A stretch of 64,000 nt of DNA from Bacteroidaceae bacterium (GCA_902362595.1 CABIXF010000003.1:63013-127012), one strand, 5' to 3'. Shown: positions 1-9,782, counted from the stretch's first letter. A program made the numbers and translations. The notes: a model not told the origin generated them from the sequence alone.

Positions 1-2576
1 AGATCGGGACGTACCGAACGGCCTTTGGCTACGGCCATCTCGATGAGCTGTCCCACTCCGTTCTGGTCGAGCACCTGGAACGGGTCGACCTTCAGAATCT
101 TCTTCTCCAGGTACACCGGCAAGAAGGAAGCGATGTCGTCGCGCGAATAACCGAAGGTCATCTGGGTCAGGTCGTTCGTACCGAAAGAGAAATATTCGGC
201 GTGTGAAGCGATGCGGTCGGCGGTCAGGGCAGCACGCGGCACCTCAATCATGGTACCCACCTTGAACGGGATTTCCACGCCTTCTTCCTTGAACAGCTGA
301 GCAGCCGTAGCACGAATCACTTTCTCCTGCGCCTCAAACTCATACAGGATACCGATGAGCGGCACCATGATTTCCGGATGCGGGTCGTAGCCTTCCTTCT
401 TCAGCTCGCAGGCGGCACCCAAGATGGCGCGGGTCTGCATCTCGGTGATTTCCGGATAAGTATTTCCCAGACGACAGCCGCGGTGACCCAGCATCGGGTT
501 GTGCTCGCAGAGGTTGTCCACACGCTGGCGGATGTATTCCACAGTCACGCCCATGGCCTCGGCCATTTCTTCCTGCCCCTTCAGGTCGTGCGGCACGAAC
601 TCATGCAACGGCGGGTCGAGCAGACGCACGTTGACCGGCAGTCCGTCCATGGTCTTGAAAATTTCCTTGAAGTCGGCTTTCTGATAAGGCAACAGCTTGT
701 CGAGGGCTTTCTTGCGGCCTTCCACATCCTCGGCCAGAATCATTTCGCGCATAGCGATAATCTTTTCGTCGTCGAAGAACATGTGTTCCGTACGGCAGAG
801 TCCGATACCTACGGCACCGAAACCGCGGGCATCCTGTGCGTTGCGCGGCGTGTCGGCATTGGTACGCACTTTCAGGCGGGCGTACTTGTCGCAGAGTTCC
901 ATCAGTTCGGCAAAGTTGCCCGACAGCTTGGCCGGCTGGGTCGGGATTTCTCCGGCATACACATAACCGTTGGTTCCGTTGATGGAGATGTAGTCGCCTT
1001 CCTTCAGCACCACCCCGTCGATTTCCACCGTACGGGTCTTGTAGTTCACGTTGATGGCTCCGGCACCGGATACGCAGCACTTACCCATACCGCGAGCTAC
1101 GACGGCTGCATGCGAGGTCATACCTCCGCGGGCGGTCAGGATACCTTCTGCAGCCTGCATACCGGCCAGGTCTTCCGGTGAAGTTTCGATACGTACCAGC
1201 ACCACGCGATGACCGCCGTCATGCCATTCGGCTGCATCTTCAGCAAAGAAGACAATGCGTCCGCAAGCAGCTCCCGGAGAGGCCGGCAGACCACGGGTCA
1301 GGACACGGGCACGTCCCAGCGCTTCCTTGTCGAACACCGGATGCAGCAGTTCGTCGAGCTTGTTCGGCTCGCAACGCATCAGGGCCGTCTTTTCGTCAAT
1401 CATGCCCTGGTGCAGCATTTCCATGGCGATGCGTACCATAGCGGCACCCGTGCGCTTTCCGTTACGGGTCTGGAGGAACCAAAGCTTGCCTTCCTGTACG
1501 GTGAACTCCATGTCCTGCATGTCGTGGTAATGGTTCTCCAGCTTGGTCTGAAGCTCGTCGAGTTCTTTGTAGATGGCGGGCATGGCTTCTTCCATGGAAG
1601 GATACTTGGCCACACGTTCCTCTTCCGAGATGCCTTGCAGTTCAGCCCAACGCTGAGAGCCGATTTTCGTAATCTGCTGCGGTGTGCGGATACCAGCTAC
1701 CACGTCCTCACCCTGAGCATTGATCAGGTATTCCCCGTTGAACAGGTCTTCTCCGGTAGCGGCGTCGCGTGAGAAGCAGACACCTGTGGCCGATGTCTCG
1801 CCCATATTACCGAAGACCATGGCCTGCACATTCACGGCTGTTCCCCACTCTGCCGGAATGCCTTCCATCTTGCGGTAGAGAATGGCGCGCTCGTTCATCC
1901 ATGAATCGAATACGGCACAGATGGCGCCCCACAGCTGTTCGTAGGCGCATGACGGGAATTCCTGTCCGGTCTGTTTCTTCACGGCTTCCTTGAAGCGGAC
2001 CACCAGCGTCTTCAGGTCGTCCACGTCGAGTTCGTTGTCCAGACGCACGCCCTTGGCCTTCTTCACGTCCTCGATGATGGCTTCAAACGGGTCGATGTCT
2101 TCCTTGTTCACGGGTTTCATGCCCAGCACCACGTCGCCATACATCTGCACGAAGCGGCGGTAAGAATCCCAGGCGAAGCGCGGGTTGCCGGTCTTGCGGG
2201 CCAGTCCCTCCACCACCTCGTCGTTCAGTCCCAGGTTCAGGATGGTATCCATCATTCCCGGCATGGACGCTCTGGCACCCGAACGTACGGAAACGAGCAA
2301 CGGGTTTTCCACATCGCCGAATTTCGACTTCATCAAAGTTTCCACTCCCTTGATGGATTTCTCCACGTCGTCTTTCAGCAGGGCAACCACATCGTCTTTT
2401 CCTTTCTCAAAATATTCGTTGCAGACCTCCGTGGTGATGGTAAATCCCGGAGGTACAGGTACACCAATCAGATTCATTTCGGCCAGGTTTGCCCCCTTTC
2501 CACCCAGCAAGTTTCTCATGTCAGCTTTTCCTTCGGCATGTCCGTTTCCGAAGGTATAAACTCTTTTCTTTTCCAT
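1..2576 (-). CDS. ppdK: Pyruvate, phosphate dikinase (partial, C-terminus beyond window)
   Basis: Interconverts pyruvate + ATP + Pi and PEP + AMP + PPi in the cytoplasm, a central PEP/pyruvate node in anaerobic Bacteroidales. Translating the minus strand from the ATG at 2574-2576 gives MEKKRVYTFG followed by the N-terminal ATP-grasp signature GGKGANLAEM and VPPGFTITTE. The segment SVRSGARASMPGMMDTILN is highly diagnostic of PPDK. The phosphohistidine motif GGMTSHAAVVARGMGK lies in the middle third. About 858 codons are visible; the family is usually about 900 residues, so only the last ~50 residues of the PEP/pyruvate barrel are missing. It is transcribed divergently from the methyltransferase gene and has a good Bacteroidota promoter just upstream. 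The identification is firm; only the 3' end is unseen. Confidence 0.96.
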   Translation of the reverse strand, partial: MEKKRVYTFGNGHAEGKADMRNLLGGKGANLAEMNLIGVPVPPGFTITTEVCNEYFEKGKDDVVALLKDDVEKSIKGVETLMKSKFGDVENPLLVSVRSGARASMPGMMDTILNLGLNDEVVEGLARKTGNPRFAWDSYRRFVQMYGDVVLGMKPVNKEDIDPFEAIIEDVKKAKGVRLDNELDVDDLKTLVVRFKEAVKKQTGQEFPSCAYEQLWGAICAVFDSWMNERAILYRKMEGIPAEWGTAVNVQAMVFGNMGETSATGVCFSRDAATGEDLFNGEYLINAQGEDVVAGIRTPQQITKIGSQRWAELQGISEEERVAKYPSMEEAMPAIYKELDELQTKLENHYHDMQDMEFTVQEGKLWFLQTRNGKRTGAAMVRIAMEMLHQGMIDEKTALMRCEPNKLDELLHPVFDKEALGRARVLTRGLPASPGAACGRIVFFAEDAAEWHDGGHRVVLVRIETSPEDLAGMQAAEGILTARGGMTSHAAVVARGMGKCCVSGAGAINVNYKTRTVEIDGVVLKEGDYISINGTNGYVYAGEIPTQPAKLSGNFAELMELCDKYARLKVRTNADTPRNAQDARGFGAVGIGLCRTEHMFFDDEKIIAMREMILAEDVEGRKKALDKLLPYQKADFKEIFKTMDGLPVNVRLLDPPLHEFVPHDLKGQEEMAEAMGVTVEYIRQRVDNLCEHNPMLGHRGCRLGNTYPEITEMQTRAILGAACELKKEGYDPHPEIMVPLIGILYEFEAQEKVIRATAAQLFKEEGVEIPFKVGTMIEVPRAALTADRIASHAEYFSFGTNDLTQMTFGYSRDDIASFLPVYLEKKILKVDPFQVLDQNGVGQLIEMAVAKGRSVRPD

Positions 2577-2651
2577 GTTTTCTTATATTGATAAGGTTGA
2601 ATAATGTTTTTTCCGTTGGTTAACGAGTGTGTTTTTCGTTGGTCAACGGCG

Positions 2652-2682
2652 CAAATCTATACATATTTTATTACATTACAAA
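2652..2682 (-). promoter_or_regulatory. Bacteroidota-type promoter of ppdK
   Basis: On the minus strand TTTG (2682-2679) is followed after 19 nt by TAGATTTG (2659-2652), matching the Bacteroidota primary-sigma pattern TTTG-N19-21-TAnnTTTG. The predicted start site lies about 70 nt before the ppdK ATG. A second -7-like TATCTTTG occurs at 2695-2688 and could be an alternative start. Confidence 0.55.
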
Positions 2683-2810
2683 TTTTACAAAGATATTTTT
2701 CGACATATTTTGCAACATAGACTTTGCAAAATCAACTTCTTTCCAAAACATAGCAGAATGTCAGGAAAAATGTATAAATTTGCTCCCAAATTGGTTTTAT
2801 TGAAAAGAAC

Positions 2811-4229
2811 GTGGCAAGAAAGAAGAAAGAACTTCCTTTATTGGAGAAAGTGACAATAACAGACGTAGCCGCAGAAGGCAAAGCCGTGGCTAAAGTGAAT
2901 GAACTGGTAGTATTTGTCCCGTATGTAGTGCCGGGCGATGTAGTCGATTTACAGGTGAAACGCAAGAAGAACCATTATGCCGAAGCGGTAGCCGTGAAGT
3001 TCTATGAAAAATCACCCCTGCGCGTAGAGCCGTTCTGCTCTCACTTCGGGGTGTGCGGAGGATGCAAATGGCAATGTCTTTCTTACGAGGAACAGCTCAA
3101 GTACAAGCAGAAACAGGTGTTCGACAACCTCACCCGCATCGGGAAGGTGGAACTGCCGGAATTCCGTCCCATCCTGGGTTCGGAAAAGACCCGCTTCTAC
3201 CGCAACAAGCTGGAGTTTACGTTCTCCAACAAGCGCTGGCTCACCGAAGAGGAGGTGAAGCAGGACGTGAAGTACGACCAGATGAACGCGGTGGGATTCC
3301 ATATCCCGGGGGCGTTCGACAAGGTGCTGGCCATCGACAAGTGCTGGTTGCAGGACGACATCTCCAATCAGATTCGCAACGCAGTGCGCGACTATGCCTA
3401 CGCGCACAATTTCCCGTTCTTTGACCTGCGCTCGCAGGAGGGCTTGCTGCGGAACATCATGATTCGCACCTCGTCTACGGGCGAGCTGATGGTGGTATTG
3501 CAGTGCAAGGTGACGGGCGACGACGACCGCCGCAAGATGGAGGAAATCTTGCAGTTCATGGCCGACCAGTTCCCGCAGATTACTTCGCTGATGTATGTCA
3601 TCAACAACAAGTGCAACGATACCATCGGTGACCTCGACGTGGAGGTGTTCAAGGGCAACGACCACATCTTCGAGGAGATGGAAGGACTGCGCTTCAAGGT
3701 GGGACCAAAATCGTTCTACCAAACCAATTCAGAACAAGCATATAATTTATATAAGGTGGCGCGCGAGTTTGCCGGACTCACGGGCAACGAACTGGTGTAC
3801 GACCTCTACACAGGTACGGGTACCATTGCCAACTTCGTGGCACGGCAGGCACGCAAGGTGGTGGGCATCGAGTATGTGCCCGAAGCCATCGAGGATGCCA
3901 AGGTGAACTCAGCTCTGAACGGCATCGACAACACGCTGTTTTATGCGGGCGACATGAAGGACATCCTCACCAACGACTTCATCGCGGAACACGGACGTCC
4001 GGATGTCATCATCACCGACCCTCCCCGCGCGGGCATGCACAACGACGTCATCGACGTGATTCTGGCCGCCGAGCCGAAGCGTATCGTCTACGTAAGCTGC
4101 AACCCAGCCACACAGGCACGCGACCTCCAGCTGCTCGACGGCAAATATAAGGTAACCGCCGTACAGCCGGTCGACATGTTCCCCCACACGCACCACGTGG
4201 AGAATGTGGTACGCTTGGACCGCCGTTGA
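2811..4229 (+). CDS. rlmD: 23S rRNA (uracil-5-)methyltransferase, RlmD/RumA family
   Basis: SAM-dependent m5U methyltransferase acting on 23S rRNA. An N-terminal TRAM-like OB fold (about residues 10-70) precedes the Fe-S cysteines C76, C82, C85 and C89 in the pattern Cx5CGGCxxxC, with a further Cys in DKCWLQDD as likely ligand. The SAM loop reads YDLYTGTGTIANFVA and the catalytic Cys is in YVSCNPATQARD (about C430). The GTG start at 2811 is chosen because the protein then begins MARKKKE and leads directly into the TRAM fold. The 472-residue length is normal. The pseudouridine synthase gene follows 51 bp downstream on the same strand, so the two may form an RNA-modification operon. The exact target uridine (U1939 or U747) is inferred from the family. 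Confidence 0.93.
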   Translation: MARKKKELPLLEKVTITDVAAEGKAVAKVNELVVFVPYVVPGDVVDLQVKRKKNHYAEAVAVKFYEKSPLRVEPFCSHFGVCGGCKWQCLSYEEQLKYKQKQVFDNLTRIGKVELPEFRPILGSEKTRFYRNKLEFTFSNKRWLTEEEVKQDVKYDQMNAVGFHIPGAFDKVLAIDKCWLQDDISNQIRNAVRDYAYAHNFPFFDLRSQEGLLRNIMIRTSSTGELMVVLQCKVTGDDDRRKMEEILQFMADQFPQITSLMYVINNKCNDTIGDLDVEVFKGNDHIFEEMEGLRFKVGPKSFYQTNSEQAYNLYKVAREFAGLTGNELVYDLYTGTGTIANFVARQARKVVGIEYVPEAIEDAKVNSALNGIDNTLFYAGDMKDILTNDFIAEHGRPDVIITDPPRAGMHNDVIDVILAAEPKRIVYVSCNPATQARDLQLLDGKYKVTAVQPVDMFPHTHHVENVVRLDRR

Positions 4230-4280
4230 ACGCACAGTATTTACCCAACTGATAACTAACCCAAGATTACGATACACAAA

Positions 4281-5201
4281 GTGGCAAGAAGAAATACAAA
4301 CGGCCGGCGTCCCCTTCCGCGGGCTGCCGCCAGATATACGGTCTATCCGGTCACCGAACCGGCGGAACTGATGGAGTTCCTCATAAAGAAGATGGCAGGC
4401 ATCAGCCGCACACGTGTGAAGGCTTTGCTGACCAACCGCGTGGTTATGGTGGACAACAACATCCAGACGCAGTACAACTATCCCCTCAAGCCGGGCATGA
4501 AAGTGCAGGTGAGCCGGGAAAAGCATAACCACGAATTCCGTCATCCGATGCTGAAGATTCTCTACGAAGATGCGTACCTCATCGTGGTGGAGAAGAAAGA
4601 GGGACTGCTCTCCGTGGCTACCGACCACCAGAAGGAACGTACCGCACAGCATATCCTCAATGAGTATGTGAAGCGGGAACACCGCAACAACCGCATCTTC
4701 GTGGTACACCGCCTCGACCGTGAGACCTCGGGCATCATGATGTATGCCAAGGACGAAAAGACACAGCACACGCTCCGCGACAACTGGCACGACATCGTGT
4801 ACGACCGCCGCTACGTGGCCATCGTCATGGGCGACATGGAGAAAGACCAGGGCATGGTACGCTCCTGGCTCACCGACCGCAAGCTGTATGTCAGTTCCTC
4901 GCCGGTGGACGACGGGGGAAAACTCTCCATCACGCACTACCGCACCATCAAACGGGCCAATGGCTACTCGCTCGTGGAACTGCAGCTGGAAACGGGTCGC
5001 AAGAACCAGATTCGCGTACACATGCAGACCCTCGGACATCCGATTGTGGGCGACACACGCTACGGCTGTGAGACCGACCCGCTCGGACGGTTGGCGCTTC
5101 ACGCTTTCAAACTCTGCTTCTACCATCCACTCACGGGCGAACGCATGGAATTTGAAACACCTTACCCAGGTTCGTTCAAAAACCTGATGCTGAGAAAATA
5201 A
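4281..5201 (+). CDS. RluA-family pseudouridine synthase with S4 domain
   Basis: Isomerises specific rRNA uridines to pseudouridine. The N-terminal part (about residues 25-80) resembles an S4 RNA-binding domain, with ISRTRVKALL and KPGMKVQVSRE. The catalytic motif HRLDRETSG gives catalytic Asp146, and later segments TGRKNQIRVHMQ and HPIVGDTRYG are typical of the RluA branch. It begins at GTG 4281, 51 bp after the methyltransferase. Length (306 aa) is normal. The family has several paralogues per genome with different targets (RluC/RluD types), so I do not assign a specific symbol. Confidence 0.9.
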   Translation: MARRNTNGRRPLPRAAARYTVYPVTEPAELMEFLIKKMAGISRTRVKALLTNRVVMVDNNIQTQYNYPLKPGMKVQVSREKHNHEFRHPMLKILYEDAYLIVVEKKEGLLSVATDHQKERTAQHILNEYVKREHRNNRIFVVHRLDRETSGIMMYAKDEKTQHTLRDNWHDIVYDRRYVAIVMGDMEKDQGMVRSWLTDRKLYVSSSPVDDGGKLSITHYRTIKRANGYSLVELQLETGRKNQIRVHMQTLGHPIVGDTRYGCETDPLGRLALHAFKLCFYHPLTGERMEFETPYPGSFKNLMLRK

Positions 5202-5211
5202 AAACGACATT

Positions 5212-5835
5212 ATGATAAAAAATCTGATTTTCGATTTTGGAGGGGTAATTGCCCCTATCAGCCGCGAAAAAGCCGTAGAGGCCTTTATCCGACTGGGACT
5301 GGCGGATGCTGACCAACGCCTGGACAAATATCACCAGACGGGTATCTTCCAAGAGCTGGAGGAAGGAAAGATTACAGCGGACGAATTTCAAACAAAACTG
5401 GGAGAACTGTGCGGACGTACACTTACATGGGAAGAAACCCGAGAGGCATGGATGGGTTTCTTTACGGGACTGGACGAACGTCTGCTTGACTGCCTTAAGG
5501 AACTGCGTAAACGCTATAAGCTATTCGTGCTGAGCAATACCAATCCTTACGTGATGGATTGGGCATGCAGTCCTGAATTTTCATCGAAAGGAAAACCGCT
5601 GACGGATTTCTTCGACAAGCTTTATTTGTCGTACCAGATTGGAATAACAAAACCTGACCGGCGGATTTTTGACTTTCTGATAGCTGATGCCGGCATCGAC
5701 CCGACAGAATCGCTCTTCGTAGACGATGGTGCTGGAAACGTGCAGGCAGCTCATGCACTGGGATTCCAGACGTATTGCCCGCATAACGGCGAAGACTGGC
5801 GCGACGCACTGACCGTACTGCTCCAGAAGGCCTGA
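5212..5835 (+). CDS. HAD-superfamily hydrolase (haloacid dehalogenase-like phosphatase)
   Basis: Probable cytoplasmic small-molecule phosphatase. HAD motif I is NLIFDFGGV with nucleophile Asp8, motif II is VLSNTNPY, motif III Lys falls in GITKPDRRIF, and motif IV is FVDDGAGNVQAA. The cap domain (about residues 15-90) is helical, as in subclass IA enzymes such as YihX/YjjG-like phosphatases. It starts 10 bp after the pseudouridine synthase gene, so it is probably cotranscribed. The substrate cannot be told from sequence. Confidence 0.88.
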   Translation: MIKNLIFDFGGVIAPISREKAVEAFIRLGLADADQRLDKYHQTGIFQELEEGKITADEFQTKLGELCGRTLTWEETREAWMGFFTGLDERLLDCLKELRKRYKLFVLSNTNPYVMDWACSPEFSSKGKPLTDFFDKLYLSYQIGITKPDRRIFDFLIADAGIDPTESLFVDDGAGNVQAAHALGFQTYCPHNGEDWRDALTVLLQKA

Positions 5836-5844
5836 CCAATTCAA

Positions 5845-5905
5845 ACAAAAAGAAACCTCGCTGCCCTGCATCGTGCTTCCCTCACGGTGTGGGGCTTCTT
5901 TTTGT
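5845..5905 (+). terminator. Probable intrinsic terminator after the HAD gene
   Basis: ACAAAAAGAA (5845-5854) is inverted as TTCTTTTTGT (5896-5905), with shorter GC-rich pairing inside and a T-rich right arm. It sits 10 bp after the HAD stop and closes the RNA-modification gene run. The loop is long, so confidence is moderate. Confidence 0.45.
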
Positions 5906-5983
5906 ACCGATATCCCTACTCCCAATAGGGAAATTCCTTGGGAAGAATAGGAAAAATCATTCGTCTATATACTTTTCCCCATG

Positions 5984-5991
5984 TATCTTTG
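5984..5991 (+). promoter_or_regulatory. -7 element of small lipoprotein gene
   Basis: TATCTTTG matches TAnnTTTG. It lies 31 nt before the chosen ATG at 6023, so the predicted leader is about 30 nt. No clear TTTG is seen at -33. Its position inside the longest ORF argues for the downstream start. Confidence 0.5.
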
Positions 5992-6022
5992 CCTTATCAA
6001 GAAAACCAAAACACAAAGAATT

Positions 6023-6448
6023 ATGAAAACAAAGGCACGAAAATTCATGTATATAGCGATGCTGTTGCTCGTCACACTCGCTCTCCCCTCATGTGAGGTA
6101 GATTTGTCACTGGGTAATCATACTTTGGAATACCGTGAACGTACGGCTTACCTTTGCAGTTCTGACTGGCAGGATGACTGGTACGACGACTACGGATACC
6201 ACCGCTTCCAGGTGCTGCGCTTCTATGCCGACGGCACGGGCGAAGACTATCTCCGCGTACAAGATGCCTACGGACGGTGGGACGAATACCGCTACACCTT
6301 CGTGTGGGACTGGTACGACGCGTTCTACACCAGCATCCGGCTGAACTATGGCGGTGGCGATTATTCCTACATGGACCACATCCAACTTGGAAACGGACGT
6401 CTGGAATGCCAACTAGATGGAGCCTGGGTTAGTTTCTATAATTATTAA
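6023..6448 (+). CDS. Small predicted lipoprotein, unknown function
   Basis: A 141-residue protein with a lipoprotein signal: basic MKTKARKF, a hydrophobic stretch, then lipobox LPSC with Cys24. The mature part is rich in Tyr, Trp and Asp (DDWYDDYGYHRFQ) and looks like a compact beta domain such as the lipocalin-like lipoproteins of Bacteroidales. I do not recognise a specific family. The longer ORF starts at 5981 inside the promoter -7 element; the ATG at 6023 gives the proper signal peptide. It is alone between two terminator-like hairpins, so it is probably monocistronic. Confidence 0.72.
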   Translation: MKTKARKFMYIAMLLLVTLALPSCEVDLSLGNHTLEYRERTAYLCSSDWQDDWYDDYGYHRFQVLRFYADGTGEDYLRVQDAYGRWDEYRYTFVWDWYDAFYTSIRLNYGGGDYSYMDHIQLGNGRLECQLDGAWVSFYNY

Positions 6449-6575
6449 AAAGAGATGAAATAAAAAAAACACGAAAAGAGATGAACAAAGTGACAACCAG
6501 TTTGTTATATAATTAAAAGACCGAGCATTTTCATGTTTTCTTTTTAAGATAATTAATTTTTTAGTTTATTCGTTC

Positions 6576-6618
6576 AAAAAAAAACGTATCCTGCCAAAAG
6601 GCAGTGATACGTTTTTTT
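6576..6618 (-). terminator. Intrinsic terminator of the ATP synthase operon (bidirectional)
   Basis: Arms AACGTATC-CTGCC and GGCAG-T-GATACGTT form a stem with one bulged base and an AAAA loop. An A-run on the left and a T-run on the right flank it, so it can act in both directions. It lies 25 bp after the atpG stop and also faces the lipoprotein gene arriving from the left. Confidence 0.85.
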
Positions 6619-6642
6619 ATGCATTGCAAGAACCCAACCGTG

Positions 6643-7530
6643 TCAGGCCATTGTCCCACCCACGATATCCAGCAGTTCATTGGTAATAGCCTGCTGGCGG
6701 CTCTTGTTGTAAATCAAGGTCAGTTCCTGTATCAAGTCGTTTGCATTATCCGTAGCAATCTGCATAGCCATTGTACGGGCAGCATGTTCTGAAGCTGTAG
6801 AGTCCAACAGCACGGTGTAAATCTTCAAACGAAGCACCTTCGGCAAGAGCTCCTGCATCACCTGTTCCGGTGAGGGTTCGATGATGTAGTCGGCCTGCAT
6901 TTCGTCGGCAGCCCCTTCCGTATCGTCCACCTTCGCTGCATTCAGTTCCAGCGGGAGATACGTCTCGCGGGTCAGAATCTGCGAAGAAGTCGACTTGAAG
7001 TGGTTATACAGCAGCTCCACCTGCTGGATTTCACCGGCGGCAAACCGTTTCATCAGGTCGGCGGCCAAATCGGCAGCTTCCTTGTAATTGGGTTTTCCAC
7101 TCATGTGCTGATAATCGCCAGCTGAAACCACGCCTTCCATCTTCTTTACCGCGTCGGCTACCTTTCGGCCTACCGGGTAAATCAGAATGTTTTCGCGGCC
7201 TACTTGCCGGCCATACTCTTCTACTACCTCATTCAAATGACGAATCACGTTCACGTTGAATCCACCACATAAGCTGCTATTGGATGCAAACACGACAACG
7301 GCCACTTTCTTCACCTCACGCTTCACTGCAAAAGGCGACTCCACGGTGAGCCCCGCACCCAGAAAATGATCGAGCATGCGATGCAACCGGCGCTCGTAAG
7401 GAAGCATGTTTTCAATGGCCTCCTGCGCCTTGTGCAGTTTAGACGAGGCCACCATCTTCATCGCTGAGGTAATCTTCAGCGTGCCGTTGATTGAGTTGAT
7501 TCTTCCTTTAACTTCTTTCAGTGATGCCAT
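6643..7530 (-). CDS. atpG: ATP synthase F1 subunit gamma
   Basis: Central rotating shaft of F1. The N-terminus MASLKEVKGRINSINGTLKITSAMKMVASSKL is the classic gamma helix that penetrates the alpha3beta3 ring. The C-terminal helix (about residues 240-290) carries ASEHAARTMAMQIATDNAND, equally diagnostic. Length 295 is normal. It is the last gene of the operon, 5 bp after atpA, followed by a strong terminator. The usual atpD and atpC do not follow it; they lie at the operon's 5' end. Confidence 0.97.
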   Translation of the reverse strand: MASLKEVKGRINSINGTLKITSAMKMVASSKLHKAQEAIENMLPYERRLHRMLDHFLGAGLTVESPFAVKREVKKVAVVVFASNSSLCGGFNVNVIRHLNEVVEEYGRQVGRENILIYPVGRKVADAVKKMEGVVSAGDYQHMSGKPNYKEAADLAADLMKRFAAGEIQQVELLYNHFKSTSSQILTRETYLPLELNAAKVDDTEGAADEMQADYIIEPSPEQVMQELLPKVLRLKIYTVLLDSTASEHAARTMAMQIATDNANDLIQELTLIYNKSRQQAITNELLDIVGGTMA

Positions 7531-7535
7531 GAGAA

Positions 7536-9125
7536 TTATGCTTTAAATTGTCTGGCAGTTTCTGCCGCTACTTTTTCGATAATGGCTGTAATGTCGTCGT
7601 TGATCTTTCCAGCTGCCAGCACGTCGAGTACGTCGGCCTGATGGTTCGCACGCAGAGTCGTAAGGAAAGCATCCTGGAATGCACGTACCTTAGCGATAGG
7701 GATGTCACGCATCAAGCTGTGCGTACCACAATACAGGATAGCCACCTGCTCGCCCACCGGCATCGGTGAGTACTGCGGCTGAATCAGCAACTGGTTGTTC
7801 TTACGTCCGCGGTCGATGGCCATGGCTGTGACAGGGTCCATGTCGCTGCTGAACTTGGAGAAAGCTTCCAGTTCACGATACTGAGCCTGGTCGATTTTCA
7901 GCGTACCGGCCACTTTCTTCATACTCTTGATCTGTGCGCTACCACCTACACGGGATACAGAGATACCTACGTTGATGGCCGGACGGAAACCTTGGTTGAA
8001 CAAGTCAGTTTCCAGGAAAATCTGACCATCGGTAATAGAAATCACGTTGGTCGGGATATAGGCAGACACGTCGCCGGCCTGCGTCTCGATAATCGGGAGG
8101 GCAGTCAGTGAACCGCCGGCCTTCACCTTGCCTTTCAGGCTAGCAGGCAGGTCGTTCATCTGCTCAGCCACTTCCTGCTGGCTGATAATCTTGGCTGCAC
8201 GTTCCAACAGACGAGAGTGCAGATAGAAGATATCACCCGGATAAGCCTCACGTCCGGACGGACGACGCAGAATCAAAGACACCTCACGGTAAGCCACGGC
8301 CTGTTTTGACAGGTCATCATAGACCACAAGGGCATGACGGCCGGTATCACGGAAGTACTCACCGATGGCGGCACCCGCAAACGGAGCGAAATACTGCATA
8401 GCAGCCGGGTCGGAAGCCGTGGCAGCCACCACGATGGTATAGTCCATGGCACCCTTTTCACGCAGGGCGTTCACGATGCTGGCCACCGTAGAACCTTTCT
8501 GACCGATGGCCACATAGATACAGTACACCGGATTTCCGGCTTCAAAGTTCGCACGTTGGTTGATGATGGTATCGATGGCGATGGCGGTCTTACCCGTCTG
8601 ACGGTCGCCGATAATCAACTCACGCTGTCCGCGACCGATAGGAATCATCGCATCGATGGCCTTCAGACCCGTCTGCAACGGTTCGGTTACCGGCTGACGG
8701 AAGATAACTCCCGGCGCCTTGCGCTCCAGCGGCATTTCGCAGAGCTCGCCGCCAATCTCACCGCGTCCGTCCAAAGGCACGCCCAGAGGGTCGATGACAC
8801 GTCCCAGCATGGATTCGCCCACGTTGATGGAAGCGATATGCTTGGTACGCTTTACAATCATCCCCTCCTTAATCTGGTCGGTCGGACCCAGGAGCACGGC
8901 TCCCACATTGTCCTCCTCCAGATTCATCACCGTTCCCATGATACCGTTTTCAAACTGCAGCAACTCGTTGGCTTCCGCATTACGCAGACCGTAAATACGT
9001 GCCACACCATCGCTCACCTGAAGTACGGTACCTACTTCGTCGAATTTCAGCGAGTTGTCAATCCCCTTCAACTGTTGGAGCAACACCTCGGAAACTTCGC
9101 TGGGTTTTATTGTATTTTCTGGCAT
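7536..9125 (-). CDS. atpA: ATP synthase F1 subunit alpha
   Basis: Non-catalytic nucleotide-binding subunit of F1. The P-loop is GDRQTGKT at residues 173-180, preceded by [17 protein letters not shown]. The C-terminal part contains [22 protein letters not shown], the alpha signature near the arginine finger. Length 529 is normal for Bacteroidales. A 95-bp gap containing a long hairpin separates it from atpH; the other downstream genes of the operon are packed much tighter, which suggests separate translational control. Confidence 0.98.
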   Translation of the reverse strand: MPENTIKPSEVSEVLLQQLKGIDNSLKFDEVGTVLQVSDGVARIYGLRNAEANELLQFENGIMGTVMNLEEDNVGAVLLGPTDQIKEGMIVKRTKHIASINVGESMLGRVIDPLGVPLDGRGEIGGELCEMPLERKAPGVIFRQPVTEPLQTGLKAIDAMIPIGRGQRELIIGDRQTGKTAIAIDTIINQRANFEAGNPVYCIYVAIGQKGSTVASIVNALREKGAMDYTIVVAATASDPAAMQYFAPFAGAAIGEYFRDTGRHALVVYDDLSKQAVAYREVSLILRRPSGREAYPGDIFYLHSRLLERAAKIISQQEVAEQMNDLPASLKGKVKAGGSLTALPIIETQAGDVSAYIPTNVISITDGQIFLETDLFNQGFRPAINVGISVSRVGGSAQIKSMKKVAGTLKIDQAQYRELEAFSKFSSDMDPVTAMAIDRGRKNNQLLIQPQYSPMPVGEQVAILYCGTHSLMRDIPIAKVRAFQDAFLTTLRANHQADVLDVLAAGKINDDITAIIEKVAAETARQFKA

Positions 9126-9149
9126 AGTTCTTTTTAATTAATAATTAAT

Positions 9150-9218
9150 AATGAACAATTAAAAATGAATAGCGAACAATTGAAACCGTTTTTCATTATT
9201 CATTTTTCATTATTCATT
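9150..9218 (-). other. 21-bp imperfect inverted repeat between atpH and atpA
   Basis: Left arm 9150-9170 and right arm 9198-9218 are complementary at 19 of 21 positions as DNA. In the minus-strand transcript one of the mismatches becomes a G-U pair. The loop is 27 nt. The right arm overlaps two exact tandem copies of TTTTTCATTATTCA (9189-9202 and 9203-9216). It fills the only long gap inside the 3' half of the operon. There is no GC-rich base or U-run, so it looks like a processing, stability or translational element and not a terminator. Confidence 0.6.
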
Positions 9219-9220
9219 GT

Positions 9221-9775
9221 TTACACTATTCTTCTGTTCTTCGCGATAAACTGCTGTTTCACGCGCTTCAGCTGATTGGCCACACTGGCATCCAGCCGGT
9301 AGCCCGCCAGTTCGATGACATACCCTCCAATCAGGTTCTTGTCCACCTTTTCTTCGAGAATCACCTTTCCGTGCGTACGTTCCGCAGCCAGTTTCTGCAA
9401 GTGTTCCACCAGTTTGGGCGAGCTTGCAGCGGTCGTCAGCTTACCGATGAGAATGTTTTTGTCCTCCTGATAAAGGTCGATGTACGACCACGTCATGAAC
9501 TGCAAGAACTTTTCCCGTCTCTCCTCCAGCACCAGATTAAAGAAACGTGTCAGCACCTTGCTCACCGTCTTTCCACCCGACGCCTCGCAGAGCAGCTCCA
9601 CTTTCTTGCTTTTCTCCAGCACAGGATTCTCAATGGCGTGGCGCAGGCCGGGCACCTCCACAAAGTGTGCGGCCAGTGTTCTCACCTCCTCATACACCTT
9701 GTCTTCCTGTCCCTCTTCCTTTGCATACGCCAGCAGCGCCTTCGCGAAACGCCTCGAAACGACTCCTGTATTCAT
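9221..9775 (-). CDS. atpH: ATP synthase F1 subunit delta
   Basis: Stator subunit that joins the top of F1 to the b subunit (OSCP family). It starts MNTGVVSRRFAKALLAYA, and the C-terminal half has KVDKNLIGGYVIELAGYRLDASV, matching the conserved OSCP signature. Length 184 is normal. It begins 7 bp after the atpF stop. Confidence 0.95.
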   Translation of the reverse strand: MNTGVVSRRFAKALLAYAKEEGQEDKVYEEVRTLAAHFVEVPGLRHAIENPVLEKSKKVELLCEASGGKTVSKVLTRFFNLVLEERREKFLQFMTWSYIDLYQEDKNILIGKLTTAASSPKLVEHLQKLAAERTHGKVILEEKVDKNLIGGYVIELAGYRLDASVANQLKRVKQQFIAKNRRIV

Positions 9776-9782
9776 AACTCAT

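Noticed and set aside
3909..5327. 472-codon open frame opposite the RluA-type gene and HAD gene
   Set aside because: Shadow of real genes on the plus strand; no family resemblance.
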